From positions 62,001 through 126,000 of the forward strand of contig NZ_RYYV01000009.1 of assembly GCF_003977665.1 (NCBI RefSeq): DNA of 64,000 nucleotides, read 5' to 3'. The notes under the pieces were generated by a model, which was not told the origin of the DNA, made no database searches, and saw only the letters and a list, made by a program, of their open reading frames with translations. A program made the translations under genes and the position numbers. Positions 8,293 through 17,329 of this stretch are shown here, in pieces. This stretch comes from Dyella choica. Lineage in GTDB: Bacteria > Pseudomonadota > Gammaproteobacteria > Xanthomonadales > Rhodanobacteraceae. The stretch's first letter is position 1, and each line of letters opens with the position of its first letter.

Positions 8293-9603
8293 TTATCGTC
8301 CGGCCAGCAATGCCTCAAGCTCTTCCGGCAGCTTTGGCACATCCGCTGTCAGCACCTCGTTGCCGTCGCGTGTCACCGCCACATCATCCTCGATGCGAAT
8401 GCCAATGCCGCGCCATGCTTCCGGCACGGTCAAATCGTCCGGCGCAATGTAGATACCCGGCTCCACCGTAAGCACCATGCCGGGCTCCAGCATGCGCGGC
8501 TCACCGTCGACGCGGTAATCGCCTACGTCATGCACGTCCAGCCCCAGCCAGTGACTGGTCTTGGCGGGGAAAAATCGCTTGTAGCTGCCTTGCACGACGG
8601 CTTCGGCAGGGTCGCCCTTGATCAAGCCCAGTGCGCACAAGCCTTCGGTGATCACGTGTACCGCCACCTCGTGCGCCGTGCTGAACGAACGCCCTGGCTG
8701 TACCTCGTCGATCGCAGCCTGCTGGGCGGTGAGCACGATTTCGTAGAGCGCGCGCTGCTCACGACTGAAGCGGCCGCTGAGCGGGAAACTGCGGCTGATA
8801 TCGGAGGCATAGCACTCCAGTTCCGCACCCGCATCGATCAATAACAGATCGCCCTTGTTCAGCACCGCGCGGTTGGCCTGGTAGTGCATGATGCATGCAT
8901 TCACACCACCGGCAACAATAGGCGGAAAGGCCGCCACTGCGCCGCGGCTGCGCATGACGCGCAACAGTTCGGCTTCGACTTCGTATTCGTGCCGGCCGGC
9001 GCGCGCCATCTCCATGGCCGCCACGTGCGCCTCCGCCGCGATGGCGGCAGAAGCGCGCATCAGCTTCAGCTCCGCGCGCGACTTGTACAAACGCAGATCA
9101 TGCAATAGATGGCCAAGCGCGACGAATTCCTTGGGTACCACGCCGCCGCCGCGTAGCTGGCGCAGGCGGCGCATCCAGCCCAGCAATTGCGCATCGAATT
9201 GCGGCTCGCGTCCAAAATGGCAGTAGACGCGCGCGCGCCCTTCGATCATGCCGGGCAGGATGTCGTCGATGTCGTCGATGGGAAACGCGTCGTCCATGCC
9301 GTAATCGGCCACCGCGCGCTCAGTGCCGACGAACGAGCCATGCCAGCGCTCGCGTTCCCCATCGCGCTCGCGGCAAAACAGCACCACTTCACCGTGCTGC
9401 CGGCCCGGCAGCAGCGCGAGCACGGCGTCGGGCTCGGGAAAGCCGGAAAGGTAATGGAAGTCCGAGTCCTGTCGGTACGGCCATGCCGCATCGGCATTTC
9501 GCATGCGTTCGGGAGCGGTGGCGACCAGCACCACCGCGTCCTCCCCGGCCATTTTCATCAGCTGGCGACGGCGCCGGGTGAATTCCTCAGAAGCTATGTT
9601 CAA
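8293..9603 (-). CDS. pepP: Xaa-Pro aminopeptidase (aminopeptidase P)
   Basis: This M24B peptidase removes N-terminal residues preceding proline. The N-terminal domain has the family segment YRQDSDFHYLSGFPEP. The catalytic domain has DAGAELECYASDISRSFP, TSHWLGLDVHDVGDY, EPGMVLTVEPGIYI and GIGIRIEDDV, which supply the metal ligands. I prefer TTG 9603, which overlaps the ygfB stop (TTGA) and gives MNIASEEFTRRRRQLMK, matching the family N-terminus. An ATG at 9642 would add 13 residues reading into ygfB. The ygfB-pepP order is conserved in gammaproteobacteria. Confidence 0.92.
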   Translation of the reverse strand: MNIASEEFTRRRRQLMKMAGEDAVVLVATAPERMRNADAAWPYRQDSDFHYLSGFPEPDAVLALLPGRQHGEVVLFCRERDGERERWHGSFVGTERAVADYGMDDAFPIDDIDDILPGMIEGRARVYCHFGREPQFDAQLLGWMRRLRQLRGGGVVPKEFVALGHLLHDLRLYKSRAELKLMRASAAIAAEAHVAAMEMARAGRHEYEVEAELLRVMRSRGAVAAFPPIVAGGVNACIMHYQANRAVLNKGDLLLIDAGAELECYASDISRSFPLSGRFSREQRALYEIVLTAQQAAIDEVQPGRSFSTAHEVAVHVITEGLCALGLIKGDPAEAVVQGSYKRFFPAKTSHWLGLDVHDVGDYRVDGEPRMLEPGMVLTVEPGIYIAPDDLTVPEAWRGIGIRIEDDVAVTRDGNEVLTADVPKLPEELEALLAGR

Positions 9604-10163
9604 TGCAAGCTGCCAGGCGAAGACGGGTTGGGGATATGGCATTCGGTGAACAGCAGCATGGCGCCCATGCGCACGAATTCGTGCACCTCGATCAGGGCGT
9701 CCTCATCTTCCTCTTCGCTGCCAAAATCGAGCGACGAAGAAGCGATGGCGCCGATATCGCGCAAAATCTCCCGGCCCTCGTCAGACAGACGCCCATGCAC
9801 GCCCGGACCGCCCAGGCCAAAGCCGCTCAGGAAACCGCGGCACCAATCCACCAGGGCGTCGGCGCGTTCGGGCAAGGGGCGGTCATCCGCCGGAAGCAGG
9901 GGTTCGAAGCCAAGTTCGGGGTCGGCCAGTTCCTGCTCGCTTTGCCGGGCCACTTGATCCAGTACGTCCTGGTCGTGTTCGGACACGCTGTCGCTGCCGG
10001 GTTCGAGATGCAGGGCACTCAGCACCGCGCGCTTGCCCGGCCTGCCATGGGCAGCCAGCAAGCCGCATAGGGAGCCATGTAACTCACTGGCGGGGATGGA
10101 CAATCGCAGGTGCGCAACGACTTCGTCCAGTTCGTCGTGACCGATGGATTCGGGGGCGGTCAT
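9600..10163 (-). CDS. ygfB: UPF0149 family protein YgfB
   Basis: This 187-residue acidic helical protein of the YecA/YgfB family has LHGSLCGLLAAHG and GFLSGFGLGG motifs and an Asp/Glu-rich C-terminal part (SEEEDEDALIEVHEFVRMG). The biochemical role is not settled; in Pseudomonas a YgfB protein modulates gene expression linked to beta-lactam resistance. I chose ATG 10163, preceded closely by GGAGA, over ATG 10175, which lacks a ribosome site. It overlaps pepP by 4 nt. The divergent neighbour is the coiled-coil/zapA unit. Confidence 0.88.
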   Translation of the reverse strand: MTAPESIGHDELDEVVAHLRLSIPASELHGSLCGLLAAHGRPGKRAVLSALHLEPGSDSVSEHDQDVLDQVARQSEQELADPELGFEPLLPADDRPLPERADALVDWCRGFLSGFGLGGPGVHGRLSDEGREILRDIGAIASSSLDFGSEEEDEDALIEVHEFVRMGAMLLFTECHIPNPSSPGSLH

Positions 10164-10263
10164 CGCGGTCTCCATTAACGTTCAAGGTGCAAGTTTAATG
10201 CACCGTAGTCCCTAAGCGATCCGGCCCACAGATTTCCCACGGCGTCCTGATATAGTTCGCCGC

Positions 10264-10488
10264 ATGAAGACACCCGACGCCGCCCAGCACGAGCTTGCCG
10301 CCTTGAGCCAACAGCTTGACCGGCTGCTCGACCACGTCCATCGGCTGAGCGAAGAAAACCGCAGTCTGCGTCACAGCCAGGAGCAACTGGCGAACGAGCG
10401 TGCGAATCTGCTGGCCCGCAACGAACAGGCGCGCAGTCGGGTTGAGGCAATGATTCAACGACTCAAGGCACTCGAGAACAATGGCTGA
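10264..10488 (+). CDS. Short coiled-coil protein, TIGR02449/ZapB-like
   Basis: This 74-residue, almost wholly helical protein has a heptad pattern through LAALSQQLDRLLDHVHRLSE. It belongs to the small proteins encoded just before zapA in Xanthomonadales and pseudomonads (TIGR02449). A role with ZapA in Z-ring organisation, similar to ZapB, is plausible but inferred. It overlaps the zapA start by 8 nt, so the two are probably co-translated. Confidence 0.8.
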   Translation: MKTPDAAQHELAALSQQLDRLLDHVHRLSEENRSLRHSQEQLANERANLLARNEQARSRVEAMIQRLKALENNG

Positions 10489-10816
10489 CGTCATCAGCAT
10501 GTCTACCAACGAACCCGTTTCGCTACGCCTGATCGATCGCGAATTCCTGATTGCCTGTCCACCGGAAGAACGCGACGGCCTGCTGGAAGCCGCCAGTTTT
10601 CTGGATCGCAAGATGCGCGAGCTGCGTGCACATGCCAAAACGCCGGGTTTCGACCGCCTGGCGGTGCTGGCGGCGATCAGCATCACGCATGAATATCTGC
10701 AATTGCAGAAGCGTGCCAACGACACCAACGTGAACGTTGCTGAATCCGACATCGCTGACGGACTCGCTAATTTGCGCCGCAAGCTTGAAGCCGCACTGGA
10801 TGCGCAACTAAAATAG
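10481..10816 (+). CDS. zapA: Cell division protein ZapA
   Basis: ZapA (111 residues) binds FtsZ and cross-links protofilaments at midcell. The N-terminal domain reads VSLRLIDREFLIACPPEERD with FLDRKMRELR, the family pattern. The C-terminal half is a predicted coiled coil used for tetramerisation. ATG 10481 overlaps the upstream gene; an internal ATG at 10499 would remove six residues. Downstream lie 6S RNA and fau, the conserved gammaproteobacterial order, which strengthens the call. Confidence 0.93.
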   Translation: MADVISMSTNEPVSLRLIDREFLIACPPEERDGLLEAASFLDRKMRELRAHAKTPGFDRLAVLAAISITHEYLQLQKRANDTNVNVAESDIADGLANLRRKLEAALDAQLK

Positions 10817-10883
10817 TCCTCGGCGTTTTCTGCGGTGTGCGCCAGCACACTCTTACATATTGCCTTGTTCCTATATACGACCC

Positions 10884-11080
10884 GGGACGGTTACTTAAGG
10901 TTGTTGCGCACGTCCGCCGCGAGCGGAAAGCCTTTAGGCCTTAATTTCCCTCCCACCTGATCCCGCTTGGATCAAGGTCGTTTGGTGAGCAGCGGCACCG
11001 CGGTTTACGCCACCCCATTCCAACCCGGACGCCGTCCAGGCGACCTCCGGGCAACGGGGCGCCGGATGCGCCCCACCCTG
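10884..11080 (+). ncRNA. ssrS: 6S RNA
   Basis: The stretch between zapA and fau is the conserved ssrS locus. A TATATA -10 element at 10872-10877 predicts a start near 10884. TTTGGTGAGCA at 10980-10990 matches the conserved segment of gammaproteobacterial 6S RNA (TTGGTGAGCA in E. coli). GGTTGTTGCGCA (10899-10910) can pair, with mismatches, with TGCGCCCCACCC (11068-11079) to form the closing stem around a central bubble. 6S RNA binds sigma-70 RNA polymerase in stationary phase. The ends are approximate. Confidence 0.72.
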
Positions 11081-11094
11081 AGGAGACGCGCGAC

Positions 11095-11712
11095 GTGGAT
11101 ACCGCCGCACGACGTCGTGAACTACGCCAGCGCCTGGCCGAACGCCGCCGCGCCCTCCCCCCTCCCGAGCGCATCGCCGCCGCCCAAGGCCTGCGGCGCA
11201 GCCTGGAACACCTGCCTGAGTACCATACTGACAAGCGCGTTGCCGGCTACTGGGCTTGTGACGGTGAGCTGCCGCTCAACCTGGTGATTCCGCCCCTGGC
11301 TACGCGCGGCCAGCAGTTCCTGCTCCCTCTCATCGGCCAGGACAACCTGCTGCGCTTCGCACCCTGGTCGGCCGGCGACCCGGTCCAGCCCAACCGCTTC
11401 GGCATCCCGGAGCCGGTGACGCCGCACGAGTGGTTCGCGCCGTTCCAGCTCGACCTGGTATTCGTCCCTCTGCTCGCGTTTGACCGCCAAGGCAACCGCC
11501 TGGGCTATGGCGGCGGCTATTACGATCGTAGCTTCGCCTTCCTGAAGGATCAGTTGCGCCCTACCGAGCCCCTGCTGGTAGGGATTGCCTACGATTTCCA
11601 GGAGCTCCCCGAGATCGCCCCCGAGCGCTGGGACGTATCGCTGGACTTCATCGCCACCGACCGCGAACTTATCGACTGCCGCGCAGACACATCAGGAGGC
11701 CACGGCGCATGA
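11095..11712 (+). CDS. fau: 5-formyltetrahydrofolate cyclo-ligase
   Basis: This 205-residue enzyme (MTHFS/YgfA) converts 5-formyl-THF to 5,10-methenyl-THF using ATP. The signature LVFVPLLAFDRQGNRLGYGG continues into GYYDR, the ATP/substrate loop. The N-terminus has the usual Arg-rich helix. The start is GTG 11095 with GAGGAG upstream. Lying directly after the 6S RNA region, it is probably co-transcribed with it as in E. coli. Its stop overlaps the next gene by 4 nt. Confidence 0.95.
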   Translation: MDTAARRRELRQRLAERRRALPPPERIAAAQGLRRSLEHLPEYHTDKRVAGYWACDGELPLNLVIPPLATRGQQFLLPLIGQDNLLRFAPWSAGDPVQPNRFGIPEPVTPHEWFAPFQLDLVFVPLLAFDRQGNRLGYGGGYYDRSFAFLKDQLRPTEPLLVGIAYDFQELPEIAPERWDVSLDFIATDRELIDCRADTSGGHGA

Positions 11713-12161
11713 AGTACTGGCTGATGAAATCCGAACCGGACACTTTTTCCATCGACGACCTCAAGCGCAAGAAGCGCGAAGCTTGGGACGGCGTACGCAA
11801 CTATCAGGCGCGCAATTTCATGCGCGACGACATGCGCGCGGGTGACAGCGTGTTCTTCTATCACTCCAATTGCGCGGAACCGGGCATTGCCGGTATCGCC
11901 GAAGTGGCCAGCGACGCGTACCCAGACCCGTCCCAGTTCGATCCCAAGAGCAAGTACTTCGATCCGGCCAGCTCGCGCGACAACCCGCGCTGGATGCTGG
12001 TGGACGTGAAGTTCGTCAACAAGCTCAAGCGCGTGATCACGCTGGATGAACTGAAGAACCACCCTCAACTCGAAGGCATGACGCTGCTGCGCAAGGGCAA
12101 CCGCTTGTCGGTGATGCCGGTGGATGCGGTGGAGTGGAAGTACATTCTTACGCTGGAATGA
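11709..12161 (+). CDS. EVE domain protein
   Basis: This 150-residue single-domain protein begins MKYWLMKSEPDTFSIDDL and has WDGVRNYQARNFMRDDM and VFFYHSNC, the signature of the EVE fold, related to PUA domains. EVE proteins are thought to recognise modified bases in RNA or DNA; the ligand here is unknown. The ATGA overlap with fau indicates co-translation. The pair fau-EVE is common in this order. Confidence 0.92.
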   Translation: MKYWLMKSEPDTFSIDDLKRKKREAWDGVRNYQARNFMRDDMRAGDSVFFYHSNCAEPGIAGIAEVASDAYPDPSQFDPKSKYFDPASSRDNPRWMLVDVKFVNKLKRVITLDELKNHPQLEGMTLLRKGNRLSVMPVDAVEWKYILTLE

Positions 12162-12191
12162 TCCGGCGAGCACCTAAGCTGCGACGACAAT

Positions 12192-12267
12192 CGTAGGCTG
12201 GGTTGCAAAACCCAGCGTTGCCATGCATGCAAGCAATGCGATGCCGGGATTGTCATCCCAGCCTACG
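12192..12267. repeat. Nested-palindrome repeat, copy B
   Basis: Arms at 12192-12216 and 12243-12267 are inverted relatives of each other and of copy A (CGTAGGCTGGG at left, CCCAGCCTACG at right). The left arm has diverged internally (GGGTTGCAAAACCC), and the centre carries CATGCATG. It lies between convergent gene ends (EVE gene and GH31 remnant). Confidence 0.82.
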
Positions 12268-12278
12268 TCCCCGGGCGC

Positions 12279-13447
12279 CTACCTGCCGATCACCTTGACC
12301 AGCCCCTTGACCGCTCCGGCCATAGTCTTGTTGCCACCGGTAACGCCAAGCGTACCCGCTGCGTCGCTCCAATTGAGGTGCATCGTCGTCGTGCCTTTGC
12401 ACTGCTCATAGTCATACGAGGTTCCATCGTCATCATAGAGCGCAAAATCACCATCCTTGCCGGAATAGACGCGAATCTCGGTGATCGACTGCTTCGCTGC
12501 GGTCGACTGAATCTCCGCACCCAGCGGCACGATCGAGCCGGCGCGCACGAACACCGGGATCTGGTCGATCGGCACGGACACCTTCACCCAGCCCCTCCGC
12601 CGGCGAGCTTTTCGTAAGTCCAGAAGTTGTACCAGTCACTGCCGGCGGGCAGGTAGACGTCTTTCTCCGTCTGGCCCTGCTCGGTCACCGGCGCCACCAG
12701 GAAGGCGGGACCGAACAGGTACTGCGTACCCAGGTTGGCGACCTTCGGATCATTGGGAAAATCCATCCACAACGGCCGCATGAAGAGCGCGCCAGTGTCG
12801 TAGGTGCTTTTGGCCTGGCTGTAGATATAGGGAATCAGCCGATAGCGCAGGCGGTCGTAGCGGGCCTTGGACTGGATCAAGCCGAAAGCCGCCTTGGGCG
12901 GAATCGGCGTCTTGCCAGTCAGGCGGGCGTAGGCCGAATAGATCGCGACCGGATTGTCACCAGTGCTGACAATCGATCACACGTCCGCGCAGATCCAGCG
13001 CACCAGGGAGTCCTGGTTACGGCCCAAGCCGTAGTAGTGTTCATCGGCAGGTGCCATGAAGCTGGCGCCGACCTGATAGGTGGCTTCACCCGCCACCTCA
13101 TGCGGCGACATCTCCCACCCGGTCATGTCGACCAGGGTTTCGCCTTTGGCATTTTTGACCTGCAGGCTGACCGACGCCAGCGGCGGAATAAAACAGTGCT
13201 CGATCGCCCCCTATGCGGCCCGCGCAGGCACGGGATCGACATGCAGCGTCAAGGCAGAGGAGACAAAGCTGTCGCCGCCCCGGTCAGCCGTGTGGTGAAA
13301 AACCGAAGCGCTGGCATGATCGGCAAGAATCCCATAGCCCGGCGCCTTCAGCGCCTCGGCCTTGTCGGCGGCTATAGCCCAGACCTTGCGATAACGCCGA
13401 GGCTGCTTTCCCTGCAAAAACGCAGCGCAAGATGCGAAAAATCGCAA
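12279..13447 (-). pseudogene. Wrecked GH31 family glycosidase
   Basis: Successive frames read a GH31 alpha-xylosidase/alpha-glucosidase. One has an N-terminal segment with [16 protein letters not shown] and [10 protein letters not shown], then a shift gives [14 protein letters not shown] third frame reads [17 protein letters not shown] then IQSKARYD joined directly to [11 protein letters not shown]. The middle of the (beta/alpha)8 barrel with its catalytic acids is therefore deleted. A last shift near 12590 leads to [20 protein letters not shown]. At least three frame shifts, one large deletion and an in-frame stop show it is dead. Together with the adjacent TonB-dependent receptor it may mark a decayed glycan-use locus. 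Confidence 0.88.
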
Positions 13448-13489
13448 AATAAACGATTATTTCCGCCTTTCGCCATCCAGGACCATGCC

Positions 13490-14131
13490 ATGAGCAATGA
13501 TGAGAAGCGCCTCGCCGGCGAAGCCGCCATCCAGTACGTCGAAGACGGCGCCATCGTGGGCGTGGGCACCGGCTCCACCGTCGCCTACTTCATCGATGCG
13601 CTGGCCCGCATCAAGGATCGCATCCAGGGTGCGGTCTCCAGTTCCGAACAATCCACCGCCCAACTGAAAAAGCACGGCATCCCCGTGTTCGATCTCAACG
13701 CCACCGGCCCGCTTGCGCTGTACGTGGACGGCGCCGACGAATGCGATCCGCACAAGCGCCTGATCAAGGGTGGCGGCGCGGCGCTCACGCGCGAGAAGAT
13801 CATCGCCGAGGCCGCGCAGAAATTCGTCTGCATCATCGATTCCGGCAAGCGCGTGAACCTGCTCGGCAAATTCCCGCTGCCGATCGAAGTGATTCCGATG
13901 GCCCGCAGCCTGGTTGGCCGCGAGATCGTCAAGCGCGGCGGCAACCCCGTGTGGCGCGATGGCGTGGTGACCGACAACGGCAACTGGGTGATCGACGTCC
14001 ACGGCTGGCAGATCGCCGACCCGGTGGCCTTGGAGACCGAACTGAACCAGATTCCCGGCATCGTCACCGTGGGCCTGTTCGCGCGCCGTCCGGCCGATGT
14101 GGTACTGGTTGGCGACAAGCTGATGGGATGA
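13490..14131 (+). CDS. rpiA: Ribose-5-phosphate isomerase A
   Basis: RpiA (213 residues) interconverts ribose-5-phosphate and ribulose-5-phosphate in the pentose phosphate pathway. Family motifs are [41 protein letters not shown] and [14 protein letters not shown], which include the catalytic Asp and Glu/Lys region. ATG 13490 gives the normal family N-terminus; the frame stays open upstream, but that part runs antisense through the GH31 remnant. It is followed by a strong terminator. Confidence 0.97.
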   Translation: MSNDEKRLAGEAAIQYVEDGAIVGVGTGSTVAYFIDALARIKDRIQGAVSSSEQSTAQLKKHGIPVFDLNATGPLALYVDGADECDPHKRLIKGGGAALTREKIIAEAAQKFVCIIDSGKRVNLLGKFPLPIEVIPMARSLVGREIVKRGGNPVWRDGVVTDNGNWVIDVHGWQIADPVALETELNQIPGIVTVGLFARRPADVVLVGDKLMG

Positions 14132-14210
14132 TCGTAAGGATGGGCGGTGAAGAAGGACGACGTCGCACGCAACCAGGACGGCACACTGAGGTAGCACCTT
14201 TCCGCCGCAT

Positions 14211-14244
14211 AAAAAAGCCGGACCCGCAAGGGTCCGGCTTTTTA
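14211..14244. terminator. Bidirectional Rho-independent terminator
   Basis: AAAAAAGCCGGACCC-gcaa-GGGTCCGGCTTTTT forms a 10-bp GC-rich stem with A and T runs on both sides. It can end rpiA on the plus strand and the TonB-dependent receptor gene on the minus strand. Confidence 0.92.
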
Positions 14245-14264
14245 GGGTCTAACACTCCGATCGA

Positions 14265-17120
14265 TCAGTCGTGCGTCTTGCCGCCAAAGCGAAGGTTGAG
14301 CTGCAGCATGTACTCACGACCGTAGACGTTGTAGTTCTGCGTGTTGAAGTACGGATAGACCGTATAGGTCGAGTCCCTCGGCGGCATCCGGTTGAACAGA
14401 TTGTTGACCAGGAAAGACACGTCCAGGTTCTTCGCCGGCGAATAGCTCAGGCTGTAGTTGAAGGTATTCCACACACCGACGCGACCCGCGCCAGGTGCGG
14501 TGGCGCTTTGCGAAATGCCGATGTAGTTCGGCGACGGGCTGTAACGATGCCAGTACAACGTGCTGCCCCATTGGTCATGCAGGCTCCAGCTGACCGAGCC
14601 GGCCACGATGTCCTTGAACTCCGAGCTGTAGAACGAGTTGGTCAACTCGTTGATCGGCGTCGTGCCCGGATACAGCTGGTAAGCATGCTTGAGCATGTCG
14701 TTGTAGTCGAACTGCACACCGAACCGGCCGACCCGCGTTTCCGGGAAGGTGTACTTGACCTGTGCCGTGATCGAGTTGGTTTCTTCGTGGGCGATATTGA
14801 CGAAGTAGGTGTTGACGTTTTGCAGGATGCCGGCTCCATCGCGGGTCACCTGCCCCAGCGTCTGCTGGCAGGTCAGCGATGAGGCAGGCAGCTGGCCGAG
14901 CAGGCACTGCGAATCCAGGTTCAGCAAGGTCGGAATGTCCTGCTGCACCACCTCGTTGGTGATGTTGATATGCAGATAGTCGACGCTCAGGCTCAGGTTG
15001 TCGATCGGCGACCACACGGTGCCCACCGTCCAGCTCGTGGCGGTGGTCGGCTGCAACTTGGGATTGGAAAGCAGATTGCCGGAGAAGTTGTACTGGAACT
15101 GCTGCGCGCCACAGTTGGTACCGTGCTGGACAGCGCACTGATATGGATCAGGCAGGTTGTTGAAGAATCCGCTCGGTCCGATAAACAGCGAGGACATATC
15201 AGGCGCACGGAACGCAGTGGAGTAATTGCCGCGTATCAACCATGTGTCGAACGGGCGGTACTCAAGCGCGATCTTGTAAGTGAATTTGTGGTTCGTGCCA
15301 CCATTGGTCTTGTAGTGGTCGTAACGACCGGACAGATCCGCCGTCAATTGCTTCAACACCGGCAAATTGAGTTCGAACGCCGAGGCCTCATGCTGGCGCT
15401 GACCGCCGCCCGAGGTTCCGGTTGCGGCGAATATGCCGTTGTTGGCGAGCAAAGGATTGACTGGCTGATACCAGGCTTCGTTGCCGCCTTCAATCAATCC
15501 CGCAAAACCCGCATCACCGCCGGGCAAGTTGAACAGGCTGCTGTTGCTGAGCGTCAAACGCGTGTTGTTGAGCCAGGTATTGGTGGAGCCAGGAAGGTTG
15601 GTGCTGAACGATGCAAAGTCCGCCGGCGAAACCGGCATGAAAAACTGGTTGTAATTGATGTTGTAGATGCCCTGGCCGAGCGCATTGGGCTGTCCGGTCG
15701 GCTGCATGATGTTCAGGAAATAGCGGTTGACCGCCCCATCCAGCAGCGATGGAGTGCTGGTGGTGGTGCGATCGCCGGAACGCATGAAATACACGTCCCA
15801 GTCCCAGCCTGAATCGCCGAAATGGCCATTCGCGCCGATATCCGCCTGGTACATCAGGTCGTCCTGCCGGGTCAGCTGGCTGTTATAGCCACCCGGCATT
15901 TCTTCGGGGGCGAACACGTGCGTGGGACTGACGATATTGCCGTTCTGATCCTGCACATAGCTACCATAGTCGTTCGGTGCCCAGTACAGGAACTGCGAGC
16001 CTGGCGTGAATTTCTGCTGCTGCCAGTCCAGCAATACGTCGCTGTATAGGCGCAGGTTTGGATTGACGTCGTAACGCAGCTTCAGCAAGCCGTCATAGCT
16101 GCGCGACTGGTTGATGAAGGTGGTGTAGCCGTACACCTTGGGGGAGCCGCAGAAATGGCCGGGAACGGTCGGCGAAGGCGACAACGCCGTGGTGCCGCCA
16201 AACAGCCCGCTGACCGCACCGCAGCCGTTCGGTGGCTCGATATAGCTTTGGCGCGCGCCGGTAAAGGTATTCACGTTGCCGTAGTTGCCCACGCCGATCA
16301 CGCGTTCCGGCGTGGCCCCCGCGGGATCGCCCAGCGAGCCGTCGGTAAGCTTGCGCTGGTATCCCCACAGCGGCGAGGAGTTGTCGAATTCGATCGCGGC
16401 CAGCACGTTGAGCTTGCCGAAGTCGTGTCCCCAGCTGCCCGTGATGCGCTGGCTGGCGCCGCCGCCGCCATCGTACCCACCGGCGCGGACTTCGATTTCG
16501 CCGCCATCCATGTGCTGCTTGGTCACGATGTTGACTACACCAGCAATGGCGCTCGACCCGTAGATCGAAGAACCGCCGCCCGGCATGACGTCGATGCGTT
16601 CGACCAGGGAGATCGGAATATTGGAAATGTTGTTGAAGTTGCTCTGGCCGTTGTACAGCTGGCCGAAATTGGTGATCGGCTTGCCGTCGACCAGCAGCAG
16701 CGTGAATTCGGGGCTGAGGCCATACAGGCTGACAGTTTGCGCGCCCTGCGTGAAGCCACCACTGTTCTGCGGTCCCTGTACGGAGCCGGTCGCCTGCACC
16801 GCATTCTGCAGCACTTCGGTGACGCTGTTGAAACCACGCGCCTTGATCTCGGCGGCGGTAACCGTATAGGTCGGCGTGGCGGTCTGGATCTGCGCGTTGT
16901 TGATCAGCGAGCCGCTGACCACCACGGTATCGAGATTCTTCGGTTTCTCATCCGTCGTGCTGGAGGACGGGCCGGAAGCGCCCTGCGACGACGTCTGCAC
17001 GGCACCCGAAGCGGATGAACCAAGCACAGTCACCGATGAAGGTGCATCGGCATTCGCAGCGGCGGCAAACCCAAACGACAATGCAGCCAGAATGGCCGCG
17101 GCAATAGGTGTTTTCAGCAT
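14265..17120 (-). CDS. TonB-dependent receptor
   Basis: This 951-residue outer-membrane receptor has a signal peptide (about residues 1-26), a low-complexity Ser/Ala linker and a TonB-box region near LDTVVVSGSLI. The plug domain contains GFNSVTEVLQNAV, LLLVDGKPI and IERIDVMPGG-like VERIDVMPGGGSSIYGSSAI. A beta-barrel follows, ending YMLQLNLRFGGKTHD, so the usual terminal Phe is followed by six extra residues. Active uptake of a sugar, siderophore or peptide across the outer membrane is expected; the substrate is unknown. The nearby GH31 remnant suggests a glycan. AGGGAG precedes the ATG. Confidence 0.95.
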   Translation of the reverse strand: MLKTPIAAAILAALSFGFAAAANADAPSSVTVLGSSASGAVQTSSQGASGPSSSTTDEKPKNLDTVVVSGSLINNAQIQTATPTYTVTAAEIKARGFNSVTEVLQNAVQATGSVQGPQNSGGFTQGAQTVSLYGLSPEFTLLLVDGKPITNFGQLYNGQSNFNNISNIPISLVERIDVMPGGGSSIYGSSAIAGVVNIVTKQHMDGGEIEVRAGGYDGGGGASQRITGSWGHDFGKLNVLAAIEFDNSSPLWGYQRKLTDGSLGDPAGATPERVIGVGNYGNVNTFTGARQSYIEPPNGCGAVSGLFGGTTALSPSPTVPGHFCGSPKVYGYTTFINQSRSYDGLLKLRYDVNPNLRLYSDVLLDWQQQKFTPGSQFLYWAPNDYGSYVQDQNGNIVSPTHVFAPEEMPGGYNSQLTRQDDLMYQADIGANGHFGDSGWDWDVYFMRSGDRTTTSTPSLLDGAVNRYFLNIMQPTGQPNALGQGIYNINYNQFFMPVSPADFASFSTNLPGSTNTWLNNTRLTLSNSSLFNLPGGDAGFAGLIEGGNEAWYQPVNPLLANNGIFAATGTSGGGQRQHEASAFELNLPVLKQLTADLSGRYDHYKTNGGTNHKFTYKIALEYRPFDTWLIRGNYSTAFRAPDMSSLFIGPSGFFNNLPDPYQCAVQHGTNCGAQQFQYNFSGNLLSNPKLQPTTATSWTVGTVWSPIDNLSLSVDYLHINITNEVVQQDIPTLLNLDSQCLLGQLPASSLTCQQTLGQVTRDGAGILQNVNTYFVNIAHEETNSITAQVKYTFPETRVGRFGVQFDYNDMLKHAYQLYPGTTPINELTNSFYSSEFKDIVAGSVSWSLHDQWGSTLYWHRYSPSPNYIGISQSATAPGAGRVGVWNTFNYSLSYSPAKNLDVSFLVNNLFNRMPPRDSTYTVYPYFNTQNYNVYGREYMLQLNLRFGGKTHD

Positions 17121-17300
17121 GAAGGCTCCCTAGACCATATATGCGGTTGATTTTGTTGTTCCGCGGACGCCTTCCCGGGCAGTCCTTGCAACCAGTACGC
17201 CGCAGGCGTCCGGCTTCGCACAGCGAAGCAGGAGCAAGACGACGACTTTCCGTTTACACGAACCGAGCCATGATCCCTTAGCAGATTCGTGCTGCAAGGA

Positions 17301-17329
17301 TATTTACAAAAGATGCAATTCTTATGCAA
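17301..17329 (-). promoter_or_regulatory. Putative sigma-70 promoter of the receptor gene
   Basis: On the minus strand TTGCAT (17329-17324) and TAAATA (17306-17301) are separated by exactly 17 bp in an AT-rich patch. It would give a 5' leader of about 175 nt before the receptor start at 17120. Confidence 0.5.
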
